64,000 bases of DNA from Agapanthus africanus (taxonomy: Eukaryota > Streptophyta > Magnoliopsida > Asparagales > Amaryllidaceae). The position numbers were made by a program, and so were the translations under genes. Below the pieces are notes generated by a model. That model saw only the letters and a list, made by a program, of their open reading frames with translations. It was not told where the DNA came from and did not search any database. The first letter of the stretch is position 1. Each line of letters begins with the position of its first letter. Shown one piece after another: positions 1 to 10,803 of the stretch. Location of the stretch: positions 407,062,248 to 407,126,247 of the forward strand of contig CM057347.1 of assembly GCA_030015575.1 (NCBI GenBank), in the 5' to 3' direction.

Positions 1-36
1 AATCGAGTAGATTCACTTGAAGTCTCTTCGCACTCC

Positions 37-2416
37 TTACGCCACTTCCTGTTCAAGATGGCGGAAGTAGGGAGTGCTCTCCTCGACCCATGCAGCCCGT
101 TGGGAGTTCACAGCCAAGACATCGGGGGCAGGACGTCTAAACTCGAGCTCATGCAGACAGGCCTCGATTTTTCTGCAGTGATTAACCCAGGACTCCACGA
201 CGCCTTCGTTATGAAAGTTCATGAGCGTCGCAAGCATGGGAATAACCTCAGCATCGAAATCTATAGCAAGGGCATGAGTCTCTACATCAAGCTCCTCGAG
301 ATGATCGATCAACATGCGCAGGCTATTCACAGCACATTTGGAAAAGGGACGTCGAGAGAAGGAGCCTGCTAGCATTATAACTTGAGACTCGAACGGAGTT
401 GAAGTCGATGTCACAGCTACAAAGCAAATCACAGTCAAATAACGGTTCAAGAAATAAAGGAGGTTCATGAACAACGGAGTTTACTATACCGGCTGCAACA
501 GGTGGCAAGACCGGGAGTACCGGTGGTGCAACTGTTCTTTCGTCTCCTCCTTCGATATGTAGGGCTGCAATTAAAACAAAGAAGAATTAGAAACGATTTG
601 ACTACCCGTAAAAGAAAAGAAGAGACGTTAGCTAAAGGCTATACTTACCGGCTCTGCTAGAAGAGGCAATCTCTGACTGAAAGGAGAAGTGTGGGTGTAG
701 CACCTGATACAGGTGATCAAAAAGGACTCCTGTGAGGATGTAATAATACAATGTCAGTACATAAAGTATACTGCCTACAATGAAGCTGATGGGTCACAAA
801 TCCGCACCTTCTAGCATTTTAGATGGTACGAGAGAAGGTAAAGGAACAGTCACCGTTAAAGCAGCAACTGGAGATGCTGCCTTAGGTGGCACAACCCCAA
901 CGCTCATCACACCTACATTAGAAATAAGAGAAACGCTGTCAAAAGAAAGTGAAAGTGATTGTAGAATAAAGGGGACAGTAATGACCCAAAATCTACCTGG
1001 TGAGTCGCCGGTCGAGACCGCGACAAGGGCATCACTGGATGCAGCGAATGCTTCACCCTCCTCCATCGGAACGGTCTTGCAACCTGTAGCCTCATCCCCC
1101 GACTCCATGAGAATTGTCGTGACACTCGCAGCGCCCAGCAATGGCAAGGACCCGCAAGGGGAAAGAGTGACTATTGGAGCAGTGCCCGACTCTTGAGAAA
1201 GAGTGGCTATCTCGGGCTCGGTGATTGTAGCCATCTCACCTACCGCTACCTCGGGCTCGGTGATTGTAGCTATCTTACCTACCGCTACCTCAGGCTCGGT
1301 GGTTGCCGCCACGTCACCCACCACTTCCTCAGCAAGACTCAGCCCTGCAAGATAGGATATATGAGAACCTGAAAATTAAAACTTTGACAAAAGAACCCAA
1401 TGTCACGTTACCTTCGGTCGGTTTTTCGATTACTTACCGAGCCGCACGTGCTGCCTGTCTGTGGGCGGTAGACAAGGCAGCCGAAGCATCCTCTGAAGGA
1501 GTAGGGGCAGGGGTAGCAGCGCTCGAACCTGCACCCGCGGCCAAGGCAGCGTTACGCTCCCTTGCTGCGGGCAATCTACGCTTCCTTTCCGCTCGGGCCG
1601 TGAGAGAGGATCTTCTAAAAACCTCCGTCAATGGGACATCATCGTCCACGCCAAGGATTACCTCTGGAGCCATTATGGCATCCGTCATCGGTTGCTTAAG
1701 TGAAGCTTCTTTCGGCAATACCGGCGGAACTGAGACTTCAATAGCCGACCCGGGAAACGTCTCCGCACCGCCCTGCGAAGTCGGTGCCACACCTGGAATA
1801 ACCTGAGTAGAGGTAGTCCTTGTAATAAGATGAAAAGGAAGGGTCAGATTTCCTATAAGAAACGGAAGTGGAGAAGCGGTGAATCGAAATGTACCGATGC
1901 CTAAGGATGCTCGAAGTCTTTCCTCCTCCTCAAAAGTCTTGAGAGAAGCTGCGAGAGCTTCTTCGGTGGAAATTCCTGTTAATAAAAAAGGGAGGAAAAG
2001 TGTCAGTCAAAACATGATGATTAAAATATGATGCAATGACGAAAGGTACAGCCGATGGTTACCTGATTGCGCGAGGATGGCCAGTCCCGCTTCGTGGCTT
2101 GCCAATTGCTCAGAAGCTGCAATGGCAGCCGCCAGATCAGTATCATCTGGTGGCATGAATAGACCCTCGTTTGTCGCATACTCGCTCAGGCCCTCTCCAT
2201 AAGGAGCATGAGGCTCCTGACCAAATACAACGTCGACAGAGAGAATCGACTTCTTCTTCCTCTTCTGCGAGCGAGCTCCGGTCGCCGCAAGCACAAGTTT
2301 ACGTTTAATGGGCACCTTGGGGCGATGAGTCCCGATATCTGAACCCACGCCAGACTCGGGGGAAGCTACATTCACTATTTCTACAGGAGCCCGGGGTAGC
2401 GGTAGCTTGGGCCTGT
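37..2416 (-). pseudogene. TE-associated multi-exon gene fragment (5' end missing)
   Basis: Open minus-strand segments are joined by plausible splice sites. One exon runs from about 2416 to 2063 and ends at a GTAACC donor. A second runs 1975-1438, from a TTAACAG acceptor to a GTAAGT donor. A third starts at 1344 after TCTTGCAG and stays open to about 794. A last one starts near 490 and stops close to 37. The predicted protein is rich in Ala, Ser, Glu and Pro, has a basic stretch (KRKKKS, near 2255) and an acidic helical C-terminal part. It resembles the fast-evolving tail regions of TE-carried plant-mobile-domain or Transposase_28 proteins, but no catalytic domain is visible and I do not assign a function. 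The upstream part was lost at the junction with a Copia fragment at about 2416. Reading direction rests on splice sites and a 13-residue repeat. Confidence 0.4.
1211..1327 (-). repeat. 39-bp in-frame tandem repeat (three units)
   Basis: Three units start at 1211, 1250 and 1289. Each encodes on the minus strand a 13-residue unit of the type TEPEVAVGxxATI. The 39-bp period keeps the frame, which supports the minus strand as the coding strand of the surrounding gene fragment. Confidence 0.7.
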
Positions 2417-3171
2417 CATGCGAGACTTCAATCCGAAGTGGACGAAGGAACAGAGCAACCATGGAAAAAATTAGAGATCGTGGCATGCAAGAAATGTTTC
2501 GATGATAACGTGTCACTACTGCAACAAGATGGATCACTATATGTCTGATTTCCCCAAGATGAAGGAGAACTTGGATGATCTGAAGAGACATAGAGAGGAA
2601 GAGAAAGTGAACGTAGTCCATGATGTCGAGATAGAGAGCGATTTGGTTATGACTAGTGATGAAAAAGTCAAGATGGAAGATATGTGGTACATGGATTTGA
2701 GAGCATCCTTTCACGTATATTCAAATAAGGAGTGGTTTGATAAAATTAAAGAGAAAATGAGACAATGATGTTAGCGGATAATTCTGAAGTAGAAGTGAAA
2801 GGCGTGGGTGCCATGAAGATGAGGATGTTCGATGGGAAGCAGAGAATTCTTGGAGATGTCATGTATGTCCTAATATTGAAGAGGAATCTAATTTCTCTTG
2901 GGAGATTGGATATGAGAGGTTAAAAAATTATTGCTTAATGTGGAGTGATGAAGGTGTGCTAGAAGAATTGTGGCATGATGAAAGGAGTCAGAAACTCAAG
3001 CAATATATATCAAATTGTGGGGAAGCCTGTGTATGGAAGAACAAATTTAGAGTAAGGTGAAGGAAACCAGAGTCAAGGTGGAGCTTTGTGCAAATCTTAA
3101 AAGAAGTCGTGGGTGGAATTTGTGAAGAGAAGATAGAATACGACTTATTGAATATAAGTCAAGGTGGAGAT
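2417..3171 (+). pseudogene. Copia-N internal fragment, copy 1 (gag end and protease)
   Basis: The segment is homologous to 13420-14153 over its whole length. It encodes a gag zinc-knuckle-like stretch (CHYCNKMDHYMSDFP, from about 2511) whose last metal ligand is Phe instead of Cys, then a retropepsin-like region starting MWYMDLRASFHV. The usual D-S/T-G active-site triad is altered to D-L-R. The frame breaks at about 2765 and again near 2925. No integrase, reverse transcriptase or RNase H follows; the sequence runs straight to the LTR at 3172. It is the 3' half of one element, cut off at 2416 and sharing the downstream LTR with the next copy. This layout is typical of unequal recombination between LTR elements. 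Confidence 0.7.
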
Positions 3172-3721
3172 TATTATATTGACTTGTTTTCAACAGGTCT
3201 GTGCATCAGACGTCTGAGCCATCGTGGTTCAGACATTTGTAGTGCAAATTCAAAGAACTACATAGAGCGATCAGACGTTTTAGGGTTGCTTTTCATACGT
3301 TTGTCGACGATCTGTGTTTTGGGAAGACGTCTGCATTGCTTTCTTCAGACGTCTGCTGGCGTATTTGGCCGAATTCTGGTGTATTTAGGAAAGTTAGGTT
3401 GAGATTAATTTGAAATTTTATTTAAAGATTTGTTTAAAGATTATTTTGGAGATTTGATTAGATAAAAATTAGGAATTCTCGTAGGATTAAGTTTAGGGAT
3501 TCTAGCCCTATAAATATAGATTGATCAGGGTATTTTGTTGAGTAGAAGAAGAATATTAATAAGAGTTGAAGAGAAGTTTATTTTAATTCGTATTGAAGTT
3601 TGAATAAAGAAGAGAGATTGGAAGTATTTCTTATGTTTGATTGTGCCTTTTATTTTATTTCTTTCCTCTAAAAAATCTTGTGTTTGTTTTCTGAATTGTT
3701 TGGGACCTAAAAATCCTAAGA
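3172..3721 (+). mobile_element. Copia-N LTR (shared middle LTR)
   Basis: About 550 bp, aligned end to end with 14154-14732. It follows a purine-rich tract (AAGGTGGAGA, 3161-3170) and is followed at once by a primer-binding site. Its terminal bases are mutated (TA...GA instead of TG...CA). It serves as 3' LTR of the truncated copy upstream and 5' LTR of the copy downstream. Confidence 0.7.
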
Positions 3722-3736
3722 AATTGGTATTAAAGC
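3722..3736 (+). promoter_or_regulatory. Copia-N primer-binding site
   Basis: AATTGGTATTAAAGC directly after the LTR is one or two bases off the TGGTATCAGAGC-type site that pairs with initiator methionine tRNA in plant Copia elements. The gag ATG follows at 3737. Confidence 0.7.
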
Positions 3737-4270
3737 ATGGTTGAGAGAATAACGACGAAAATGGAGACAACTCAAATCGCAACAAAGATGGTGCGTTTGA
3801 ATAGCATAAATTGGTCGATATGGAAGTCGATGACGGAGGACATGTTGTGCCTCAAAAATTTAGATGTGCCTCTTTATGATATTAGTGCCAAGCCAGAAAA
3901 GATGTTAGATGAAAATTGGGCGAGGATGGATCGAAAGACAGAGAGTCTTATTCGCGGATGGATAGAAAATTTGGTGTTTCACCATGTATCGTCAGAAAGC
4001 ACTGCAGAAACTTTATAAAAGAAGGTAACAAATCTCTACGGGAGAAAGACGACTATGAACAAAGCTTTTCTAACGAGAGAATTGATTAATTTTAAGTTCC
4101 GGGAAGATTTCTTAATAGTGGAGCACTTGAACGAAATTCAGAATATTGTGAATCAACTTGCAGCTATGAACCTACCGATTGAAGATGAGATGCAAGCATT
4201 TATCGTATTGAGTTCCCTTTCAAGCGGTTGGGAAACTCTGTTAGTTTGTTTGAGCAATTTGTTTCCTGGC
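3737..4270 (+). pseudogene. Copia-N gag, 5' part
   Basis: The start is the ATG right after the primer-binding site. The first open stretch (3737-4018) has the Copia gag N-terminal pattern, including LNSINWSIWKSMTEDMLCLK, and ends in an in-frame TAA within a still-homologous region. Reading continues from 4055 (MNKAFLTRELINFKF, then LSSLSSGWETL), which is the UBN2/gag core. The product would be the capsid-like protein that packages element RNA. It is cut at 4270 by the Tat-like insertion and resumes at 13312, with the CTGGC target duplicated on both sides. One nonsense codon plus the insertion make it dead. Confidence 0.75.
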
Positions 4271-5010
4271 TGATGGAGGTCCTTTTCGGGTCTCCGTCAG
4301 ATGTTGTCTTCCGTCGATCTTCCGGTGGATCTTGGAGGTGATCTCCTGTTGCGTGTGGGTCTCAATAGGTTTTGAGGAGATTGGTAGTTTTGAGGGGTTT
4401 GCACCGAGTACCTACAAGGAAGTCCCGGGGTGTTTTGGTACCACTGAGGACCCTCCGACAATCAAGTTAGCACAAGATCCGAGCAGAGTAACGGCTAAGT
4501 GGGGTGAAAAAAGCTTACTTGGCCCCTCTGTGATGGGGGTTTATATAGTGGCGGCAGCACGCAGTAGCAGGCGCGAGAGTCTCGCCGGCAGATACGCTCC
4601 CGACGTCACGCCCGCGTAATAAGAAGATCTCCCGTTAATGGGGATCGTGATGGCATGGAACGTGGGATGCTGCCAGCGAAGAATCCGCGCATGGCGAGAT
4701 TTGCGGAGCGGCGGTTACGCTTGTGAGTGGTGGAGTTGGTCGGTCGGAGGGACCGAGGAAGATGGCCTCGGCGGGAGGGCTCGGGAACGAGCGGGGGAGC
4801 CGAGGTATCTTGGTCCTGTGGTAGCTCGGAGGCGAGCTGAGAGGCCGAGGAGGATAATTTGCACGGGGCTCTAAGGTGAGCCAGCTTGTGCTTGCAGGTC
4901 GCATACAATGGTGGATTGGTCGGCCCCTGTGGTCCCTTTCTTCTGAGTTCTGGGATACGTCATCTGCCACGTGTCCTAATCTGGGAGATTGCCAATATAG
5001 AGCATCATCA
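4271..5010 (-). mobile_element. Tat-like element 3' LTR
   Basis: 740 bp, exactly the length of 12567-13306. It starts TGATGGAGG and ends GCATCATCA on the plus strand. It is the 3' LTR because the element runs on the minus strand. Confidence 0.92.
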
Positions 5011-5379
5011 TTAGCCCCCCACTCTTGTCCTGACCAGCTGGCGGGTCGGGTCAAGAGTGGACTGCCGGGCCGCCCGGGGTGAGCTCCCTCCTAAGATTTC
5101 GTCGGGACGCGTCCCCGGGATGTCAGCTGTCCTTTCTGCCAGCGAATCAGGGTGAGATCTCTGCATTTAAAGAAGGTGCGTCGGTTCGTGCATCATGTCA
5201 CTGAAGCGACGGTCCGCGTGTCAAGTGTCGGTTAGCCGACGCGACGTGTGCAGGCCTGCGGCGTCTGATGGGATGCGGCCCAGTATGGGAACGACAAGTA
5301 GAGCGATCAGAGCCGTTGGACGCGAGGAGGCGCTTTGGCGGGAGATGAAGGGCACCATTGGATGAGGGCGATTGCGGTG

Positions 5380-5387
5380 ATAAATAG
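5380..5387 (+). promoter_or_regulatory. TATA-like box of antisense gene 1
   Basis: ATAAATAG lies about 130 bp upstream of the ATG at 5509, in a GC-rich context, and is followed by a pyrimidine-rich leader. The position suits a core promoter for plus-strand transcription, opposite to the retrotransposon. Confidence 0.45.
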
Positions 5388-5508
5388 GGGTAGGGCCCAC
5401 TCCAGGACCTCTACTCCTTCATATTTCATCGTTCTAGGTCCTGGTTGCTCGGCGCTCGCCTTCTTTCTTCTTCTTTCGTTTCCTGAGGATCCCTCTTCTC
5501 CAGGTTAG

Positions 5509-7504
5509 ATGTCTTCTTTCGTAGAATCTATAGATGTCGTAGGAGTAGGTTCTAGGGACCCTCTAGTTGAGCCTGAGTCTTCCCGGGGAGCAGGGATCAG
5601 ATCCTCTTCCCGGGATCGTGCGGCGGGGGCAGCCCCTAGGGAGGAGGAGGTAGACGCTTCCCCCGGCACGTCGTGTTGGGTGAGGCATACGGACGAGCTT
5701 GCCAATGCTCGGGCTCGCTTCCATATCCCCTCATGTTATACGCTTCGTCTGGCCAAGGAGGGATAGAGGGCAGACCAAGTACGGGGTAGGGAAATCGTCC
5801 TGTACATGGAAGCTTTTTGGGGTGGGATGTGCCTACCCTTCTCTTCCGAGGTCGTCGAAGCGCTTAATTTCTTCAGGTTAGCCCCTGGCCAGTTAGTGCC
5901 AAACTCATGAAGGATTCACTTCGGGTTCCTTATCCGCCTGAAGCTACATGCGGTTCCCTTCAGCCTCTCCATCCTTGATTCTTCCCTCGTTTTCAATAAT
6001 CATCCTGGGGGTCGAGCGGGCGACCCGAGGTGGGTCCATCTCTCTTTTAGAAAGCGATAGGGGGGCGCCGCCGGGACAGGGGTTGTAGTCCTGCATTCTT
6101 TCATTCATGACTGGAAGAAGAAGTTTTTCTTCATCACGCCGCCCGAGGGCGAGGACTGTCCCGTGCCCACCAAGTGATCGAGGGAAAAATGCTTGCCGGG
6201 GAACCAGTCCAATGACCCCGCCGCGGTGAGAGTGGCATCGTGGGAGTCCATCCCCCGATTTGACGTGCTGCTGTCTGAGAGGGTCCTGAGTTGGGCCGGG
6301 CTCAACCCCGTTGAGTTCGCCGGTAAGTTAGGCTTGCTTTTTGGTTTTTATATTGCATGTGTCGCTGAATTCTTTGCATTTGGTTTTGTGCAGGACCCAT
6401 GGACATGGACAAGCTCCGAGCTTCCATGCGCCAGCTGAGGAAGGTCACGAAGGCTGGAGGTGCCAGCTCTTCCCGTTCGAAGCCTGCCCCGGCTTCTTCG
6501 GCCTCCGTCCCAGTGCCTCCGGTGGCCGCATCCCTTGAGCTTTCGGGGGCGGATCCCGCCCAGGGGCCTAGCAGAGCGCCGGGTCGGAAGCGGGCTCGAA
6601 TTCTGGAGGACCCGGTCTCGGAGGAGGAGACCGGCTCTCCATCGGAGCCACTTAAGAGGGGTTCCCGGAGGTTTCCTCGGGGCCCGCCCTCGCCGATCAT
6701 GGTGAAAGAGGGGGGCCTCTGGTTAGCGGTGCCCTCGGGGCCATCTGTCATGGATAGCCTGCTGCACGAAATAGAGAAGTCGACAGGGGGTCGGGTCCCC
6801 GGGGGACCTTCAGGGCTCAGATGGCGTCCGTTGCCCAGGAGTCCGTGCAGGTAAGTGTTCGGTTGCTTGTGAGATTCGGTGCTTCCTTCATCTTCCTGAC
6901 CTCTTTCCTATTTTTTCAGGTCCTCTAGCACATTACCCTTGCCTTACGCATGGAGGCCGAAGTGATAGCCCCGGCGATGAAGGTCGCGGACCAGCTTACC
7001 TCGCTGAAAGAGAGCTCCAAGCGGGAGCTGGAGGCGGCGATGGCGAGGGTTGCCGCCTTGGAGGGCGAGGTGGAGGCCAGGAAACGGGAGGTTGCCCGAT
7101 ACCGCGAGGTCACCGTGGCTGCCGAGGTCTAGCTTGAGGACACTCAGGCGCTCGCCGGCAACATGAAGAAGATGGTGAGGACCCTCCGGAAGGAGCTGGG
7201 GGCGGCGGTCGAGGCGGCGAAGCAGGCCGATCTCTCGGCGGAGAAGGCAGTGGAGGACTACAAGAAGTCGAAGGACTTCTACAATGACTTAGCCGTGGCC
7301 ACCACCCGCATCTGGCACGAGGCCCTCGACACCGTTAAGGTCCGGATGCCGGAGTTCGCTGATGAAGAGCTCCGGGACGAATACCCCCTTACAGACGTCG
7401 ATGAGTAGGGGGAAGAGATTCCTAGCGAGGAGGTGGCCGAGGACCCTGCTCGACTCGTGGTAGATATCGGGGACCCCGAGGTCGTGCCTGGTCCCGAGGC
7501 CTAA
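5509..7504 (+). pseudogene. Antisense gene 1: Transposase_28-like (putative gypsy-type transposon) protein, broken
   Basis: Exon 1 (5509-about 6324) encodes an acidic, low-complexity N-terminus, then a region matching the plant Transposase_28 (PF04195) pattern: FHIPSCYTLRLAKEG, EAFWGGMCLPFSSEVVEALN, then WKKKFFFITPPEG. Several stop codons interrupt it (for example at 5764 and near 5907). Introns are predicted at about 6325-6393 (GTAAGT...GTGCAG) and about 6852-6919 (GTAAGT...TTTTCAG). Exon 2 has a basic patch (GRKRARILED). Exon 3 is a long coiled coil (ESSKRELEAAMARVAALEGE) with one more stop at about 7130, ending in an acidic tail with stop TAA at 7502. The family is widespread as an accessory ORF in plant Ty3 elements and its role is unknown. 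It runs opposite to gag, with its own TATA-like box. Confidence 0.7.
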
Positions 7505-7700
7505 AGCCCCCGTCTTCCTCCTCCTTTTATTTTGCCGCTTCTGGAATTTTTGTAAGCCTCCGGGTAGTTTGTAAGGCTGGGGAGCCCAAAATACTCTTTG
7601 TAAAGACTTCGCTTTTGGTAGTAAAACTTTTTGTTTCATCAGCTTGCACTTTAACTTCTGTTTGTGATGAATGCTCGTAGGATATCCTTGCTTGCACTGT
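7505..7700 (+). other. 3' untranslated region of antisense gene 1
   Basis: The region after the stop holds GGCTGGGGAGCCCAAAATAC (7577-7596) followed by TTTGTAAAGAC and T-rich DNA. A closely similar block follows antisense gene 2 (10671 onward: GGCTGAGGAGCCCATAATAC). The two units therefore appear to share a duplicated 3' end that may carry polyadenylation signals. Confidence 0.5.
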
Positions 7701-7869
7701 TGGGCTTCCATATCAGGTCGGCTATCTGTCTAGTGATCGTTCGTCGAGTTGATTTCGATCACTTTCCAAGTGTGCCAAGCGCTGCTGAGAAAGAGGCATC
7801 TCCATGACCCCGAAGTCGAGGGGGGATCACTCAGACTTGGATAGACCTGATGTCTCTTGTTGGGGCTTC

Positions 7870-9905
7870 GGATTCGCTGCATGTGTTAAGCAGAGGGATG
7901 CCCGCTGTAGTTGTGCCGAGCATAAAGAGGCTTAGTGGCCTCGTTACGAGGGCTACAAACCCGCAGCGTCTGTTGGGCAAGAGGATGCCTACTAGGGATG
8001 ACTGAGAAGGGAAGCTGCTCGGTTGATCTTCGCGAGGGCTTTGATCCCTGTCGGTTGTGGTAGGAAGCTACTAACCGGGGATATCCGAGCAAGGGTCGGG
8101 CTCGACTGCCTCTGGGAGGACTTTGATCTTTAGCGTTGGAGGGGCCGTAGGAGGCCTGCTAAGGATAACCGGGCAGTGAAGTTGCGTGGTTGCCTCTTGG
8201 CGAGGGCCTTGATCCCAGGCATTGCGAGCAGGCAACCACCAGCCGGGGATAGCCGAGCGAAGGTCGGGCTCGACTGCCTCTAGGAGGAATTTGATCCTTA
8301 GCGTTGGAGGAGCTGTAGGAGGCCTGCTAAGGATAACCGAGAAGTGAAGCTGCGGGTTGCCTCTTGGCGAGGGCTGTGATCCCTGGCCTTGCGAGTAGGG
8401 AAGCTACCGGCCACGGATAGCCGAGCAGGGAATCCGCTCGGCTGCCTCTTAGGAGGGCTTTGATCCTTAGCGTTAGAGGGGCTGTAAGAAGCCTACTAAG
8501 GATAACCGGGCAGTGAAGCTGCCCGGTTGCCTCTTGGCGAGGGCTTTGATTTCTGGCGTCATGGGTAGGCAACCACCAGCCAGGGATGACCGAGTGGGGC
8601 AGCCACTCAGATGCCTCTTGTGAGGGCTTTAATCCCTGGCGTCGTGGGTAGAGAGCTACCAGCCGGAGATGACCGAGCGGGATAGCTGCTCGGCTGCCTC
8701 TAAGGAAGGCTTCGATCCTTAGCGTGGGAGGGGTTGTAAGAAGCCTACTAAGGATAACCGGGCTGTGAAGCTGCGCGGTTGCCTCTGGGCGATGGCTTTG
8801 ATCTCTGGCGTCGTGGGTAGGGAGCTACCAAACGGAGATGACCGAGCAAGGGTCGGGCTCGGTTGCTTCTTGCGAGGGCTTTTGATCCTTCAGGACGGGG
8901 ACCGAGCAGGGTTACTGTCCAGTGCCTCTTGGCGAGGACTTTGATCCCTGTTGGTTGTGGTAGGAAGCTACCAGCCGGGGATAGCCGAGCAAGGGTCGGG
9001 CTCGACCGCCTCAAAGGAGGACTTTGGTCCTTAGCGCGGGAGGGGCTGTAAGAAGCCTACCAAGGACCTTTGGCCGGGCAGGGTTACTGCCCGGTGCCTC
9101 TTGGCGAGGGCTTTTGTCCTGAAGGATAGCCGAGCGAGGGTCGGGCTCAACTACCTCTGGGAGGGCTTTTGATCCCTGTCGGTTGTGGTAGGAAGCTACC
9201 AGCCGGGGATAGCCGAGCGAGGGTCGGGCTCGACTACCTCTGAGAGGACTTTTTGATCCCTGGCGTTGCGAGTAGGGAAGCTACCGGACAGGGATAGCCG
9301 AGCAGGGTAGCTGCTGAGCTGCCTCTAAGGAAGACTTTGATCCTTAGCGTTGGAGGGGCCGTAGGGGGCCTGCTAAGGATAACCGGACAGTGAAGCTGCA
9401 CGATTGCCTCTTGGCGAGGGCTTTGATCCGTGGTGTTGTGAGTAGGGAAGCTACCGGCCAGGGATAGCCGAGCAGGGTAGCTGTTGAGCTACCTCTAAGG
9501 AGGAATTTTTGATCCCTAGCGTTGCGAGTAGGGAAGATACCGGCCAGGGATAGCCGAGCAGGGTAGCTGCTGAGCTGCCTCTAAGGAGGAGTTTGATCCT
9601 TAGCGTGGGAAGGGCCATAGGAGGCCTACTAAGGATAACCGGGCGGCGAAGCTGCGCGGCTACCTCTTTGCGAGGGCTTTGATCCCTGGCGTTGCGAGTA
9701 GGGAAGCTACTGGCCAGGGATAGCCGAGCAGGGAAGCCGCTCGGCTGCCTCTTAGGAGGACTTTAATCCTTAGCGTTGGAGGGGCCGTAGGAGGCCTGCT
9801 AAGGATAACCGGGCAGTGATGCTGCGCGGTTGCCTCTTGGCGAGGGCTTTGATCCCTAGCGTTACGAGTAGGGAAGCTACCAGCCAGGGATAGCCGAGCA
9901 TATTA
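7870..9905 (+). repeat. Tandem array of ~85-bp hairpin-forming half-units
   Basis: About two dozen units of roughly 80-90 bp alternate between two types. Type A has arms ATCCTTAG/CTAAGGAT (for example 8294-8301 and 8337-8344). Type B has arms ATCCCTGG/CCAGGGAT (9682-9689 and 9714-9721). Each unit ends with a second short hairpin; 8504-8528 has a perfect 10-bp stem with a 5-nt loop. The array lies inside the Tat-like element between its two plus-strand genes. It contains no credible ORF; the open frames crossing it are by-products of the repeat. Confidence 0.85.
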
Positions 9906-9906
9906 G

Positions 9907-10647
9907 ATGCTTGGCCGATTCTCCATGAGGTTTCACCCGACCATCCCGTTGCAGGTATGGGGAACAGGGACAGTCGCGGCGAACGTGCACATAGCATGCA
10001 CATTGAATGTGCGGGGAGGCAAAGCGCCAAAGTTGCTTCATTTCGATTCTGCCAGAGAAGGCTCAATGATCGCCGCGTGGCAGCGACTTTATGGGCGAAA
10101 ACGGGCGAAAAGTTGGGTTCCGTTGGGGCGCAGTGGGCTATATAAATCTGAGGGAGCGCTGGTCCTTCCTTTCTTCACAAACAGATCGTTGAGAATAGAA
10201 GACTTTCCCTTTACCATCCCCGAAATCATCCACTTCAAAGACGTATACCTCTATGACCAGAACTGCACTGAGGATACGGTGCAGTTGGTCTATGGGAGCA
10301 TCGAAGACCACTTCGGCCGGCTGCTCCCCCGGCGCTCCCCTCTGCTGCAGCTGCTGATGTACTCCATTTGGAGGGCGTCGCCAGGGCTTTACAACCCCCT
10401 GTCCGAGCAGCTCTACGACGAGGCCGTGGGCAAGCTGCGGTCTCTGAGGCGCTTTGGCCTGATCTCCATGGGTCAGCTGGCTCGCTTGGTGGCACTCGTC
10501 TGTAAGTGCTACGAACTGAGGCTCGAGGTCAACGCGCGTGGAGGGAATCAAGGGCAGAGGTTGGATCTCAGGAGGCTTCGGCTGGCGGCGATCTTTACTG
10601 AGTACCATGAGCAGTGCTCTTTGCACCCCCTTCCCACGCTGCTATAA
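9907..10647 (+). CDS. Antisense gene 2: unrecognised ORF inside the Tat-like element
   Basis: A 246-codon frame stays open to a TAA at 10645. The part that looks like real protein starts after the TATA box at 10139: NRSLRIEDFPFTIPEIIHFK, then LQLLMYSIWRASPGLYNPLS, with balanced composition and predicted helices toward the C-terminus (residues 155-215). The first 80 codons lie upstream of or within the promoter and are probably not translated. The first in-frame ATG after the TATA box is codon 151 (10357), so the true start is unclear and a non-ATG start or lost 5' exon is possible. I do not recognise the family. Neighbours: the hairpin array upstream, gag of the host element convergent downstream. 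The 3' flank resembles that of antisense gene 1. Confidence 0.45.
   Translation: MLGRFSMRFHPTIPLQVWGTGTVAANVHIACTLNVRGGKAPKLLHFDSAREGSMIAAWQRLYGRKRAKSWVPLGRSGLYKSEGALVLPFFTNRSLRIEDFPFTIPEIIHFKDVYLYDQNCTEDTVQLVYGSIEDHFGRLLPRRSPLLQLLMYSIWRASPGLYNPLSEQLYDEAVGKLRSLRRFGLISMGQLARLVALVCKCYELRLEVNARGGNQGQRLDLRRLRLAAIFTEYHEQCSLHPLPTLL
10139..10147 (+). promoter_or_regulatory. TATA box of antisense gene 2
   Basis: TATATAAAT sits between GC-rich DNA and the coding-like stretch of antisense gene 2. It matches the plant TATA consensus, so plus-strand transcription would start near 10170. Confidence 0.55.
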
Positions 10648-10803
10648 TTTTCTTTTTCTTTTTGTATGTATGGCTGAGGAGCCCATAATACCTTTTGGAA
10701 TAAATAAGACCTTTTCTTCTTTTTCGTAATGTTCCATTGATCTTTTATTAAATTAACAACAGATCCTAGGAAGAGTTTACGTTGCCCCTAAAAAAAGTAC
10801 ATG

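Noticed and set aside
780..1196. 138-codon plus-strand ORF
   Set aside because: It is a shadow of the minus-strand exon, which has splice sites and an in-frame repeat.
8327..9051. Short ORFs across the 7.9-9.9 kb array
   Set aside because: They follow the tandem repeat period and show no protein character beyond it.
10138..10626. 162-codon minus-strand ORF opposite antisense gene 2
   Set aside because: Its composition is poorer (Gln- and Arg-rich), it overlaps the plus-strand frame that follows a TATA box, and no pol-like motif is present although pol would be expected in this direction.
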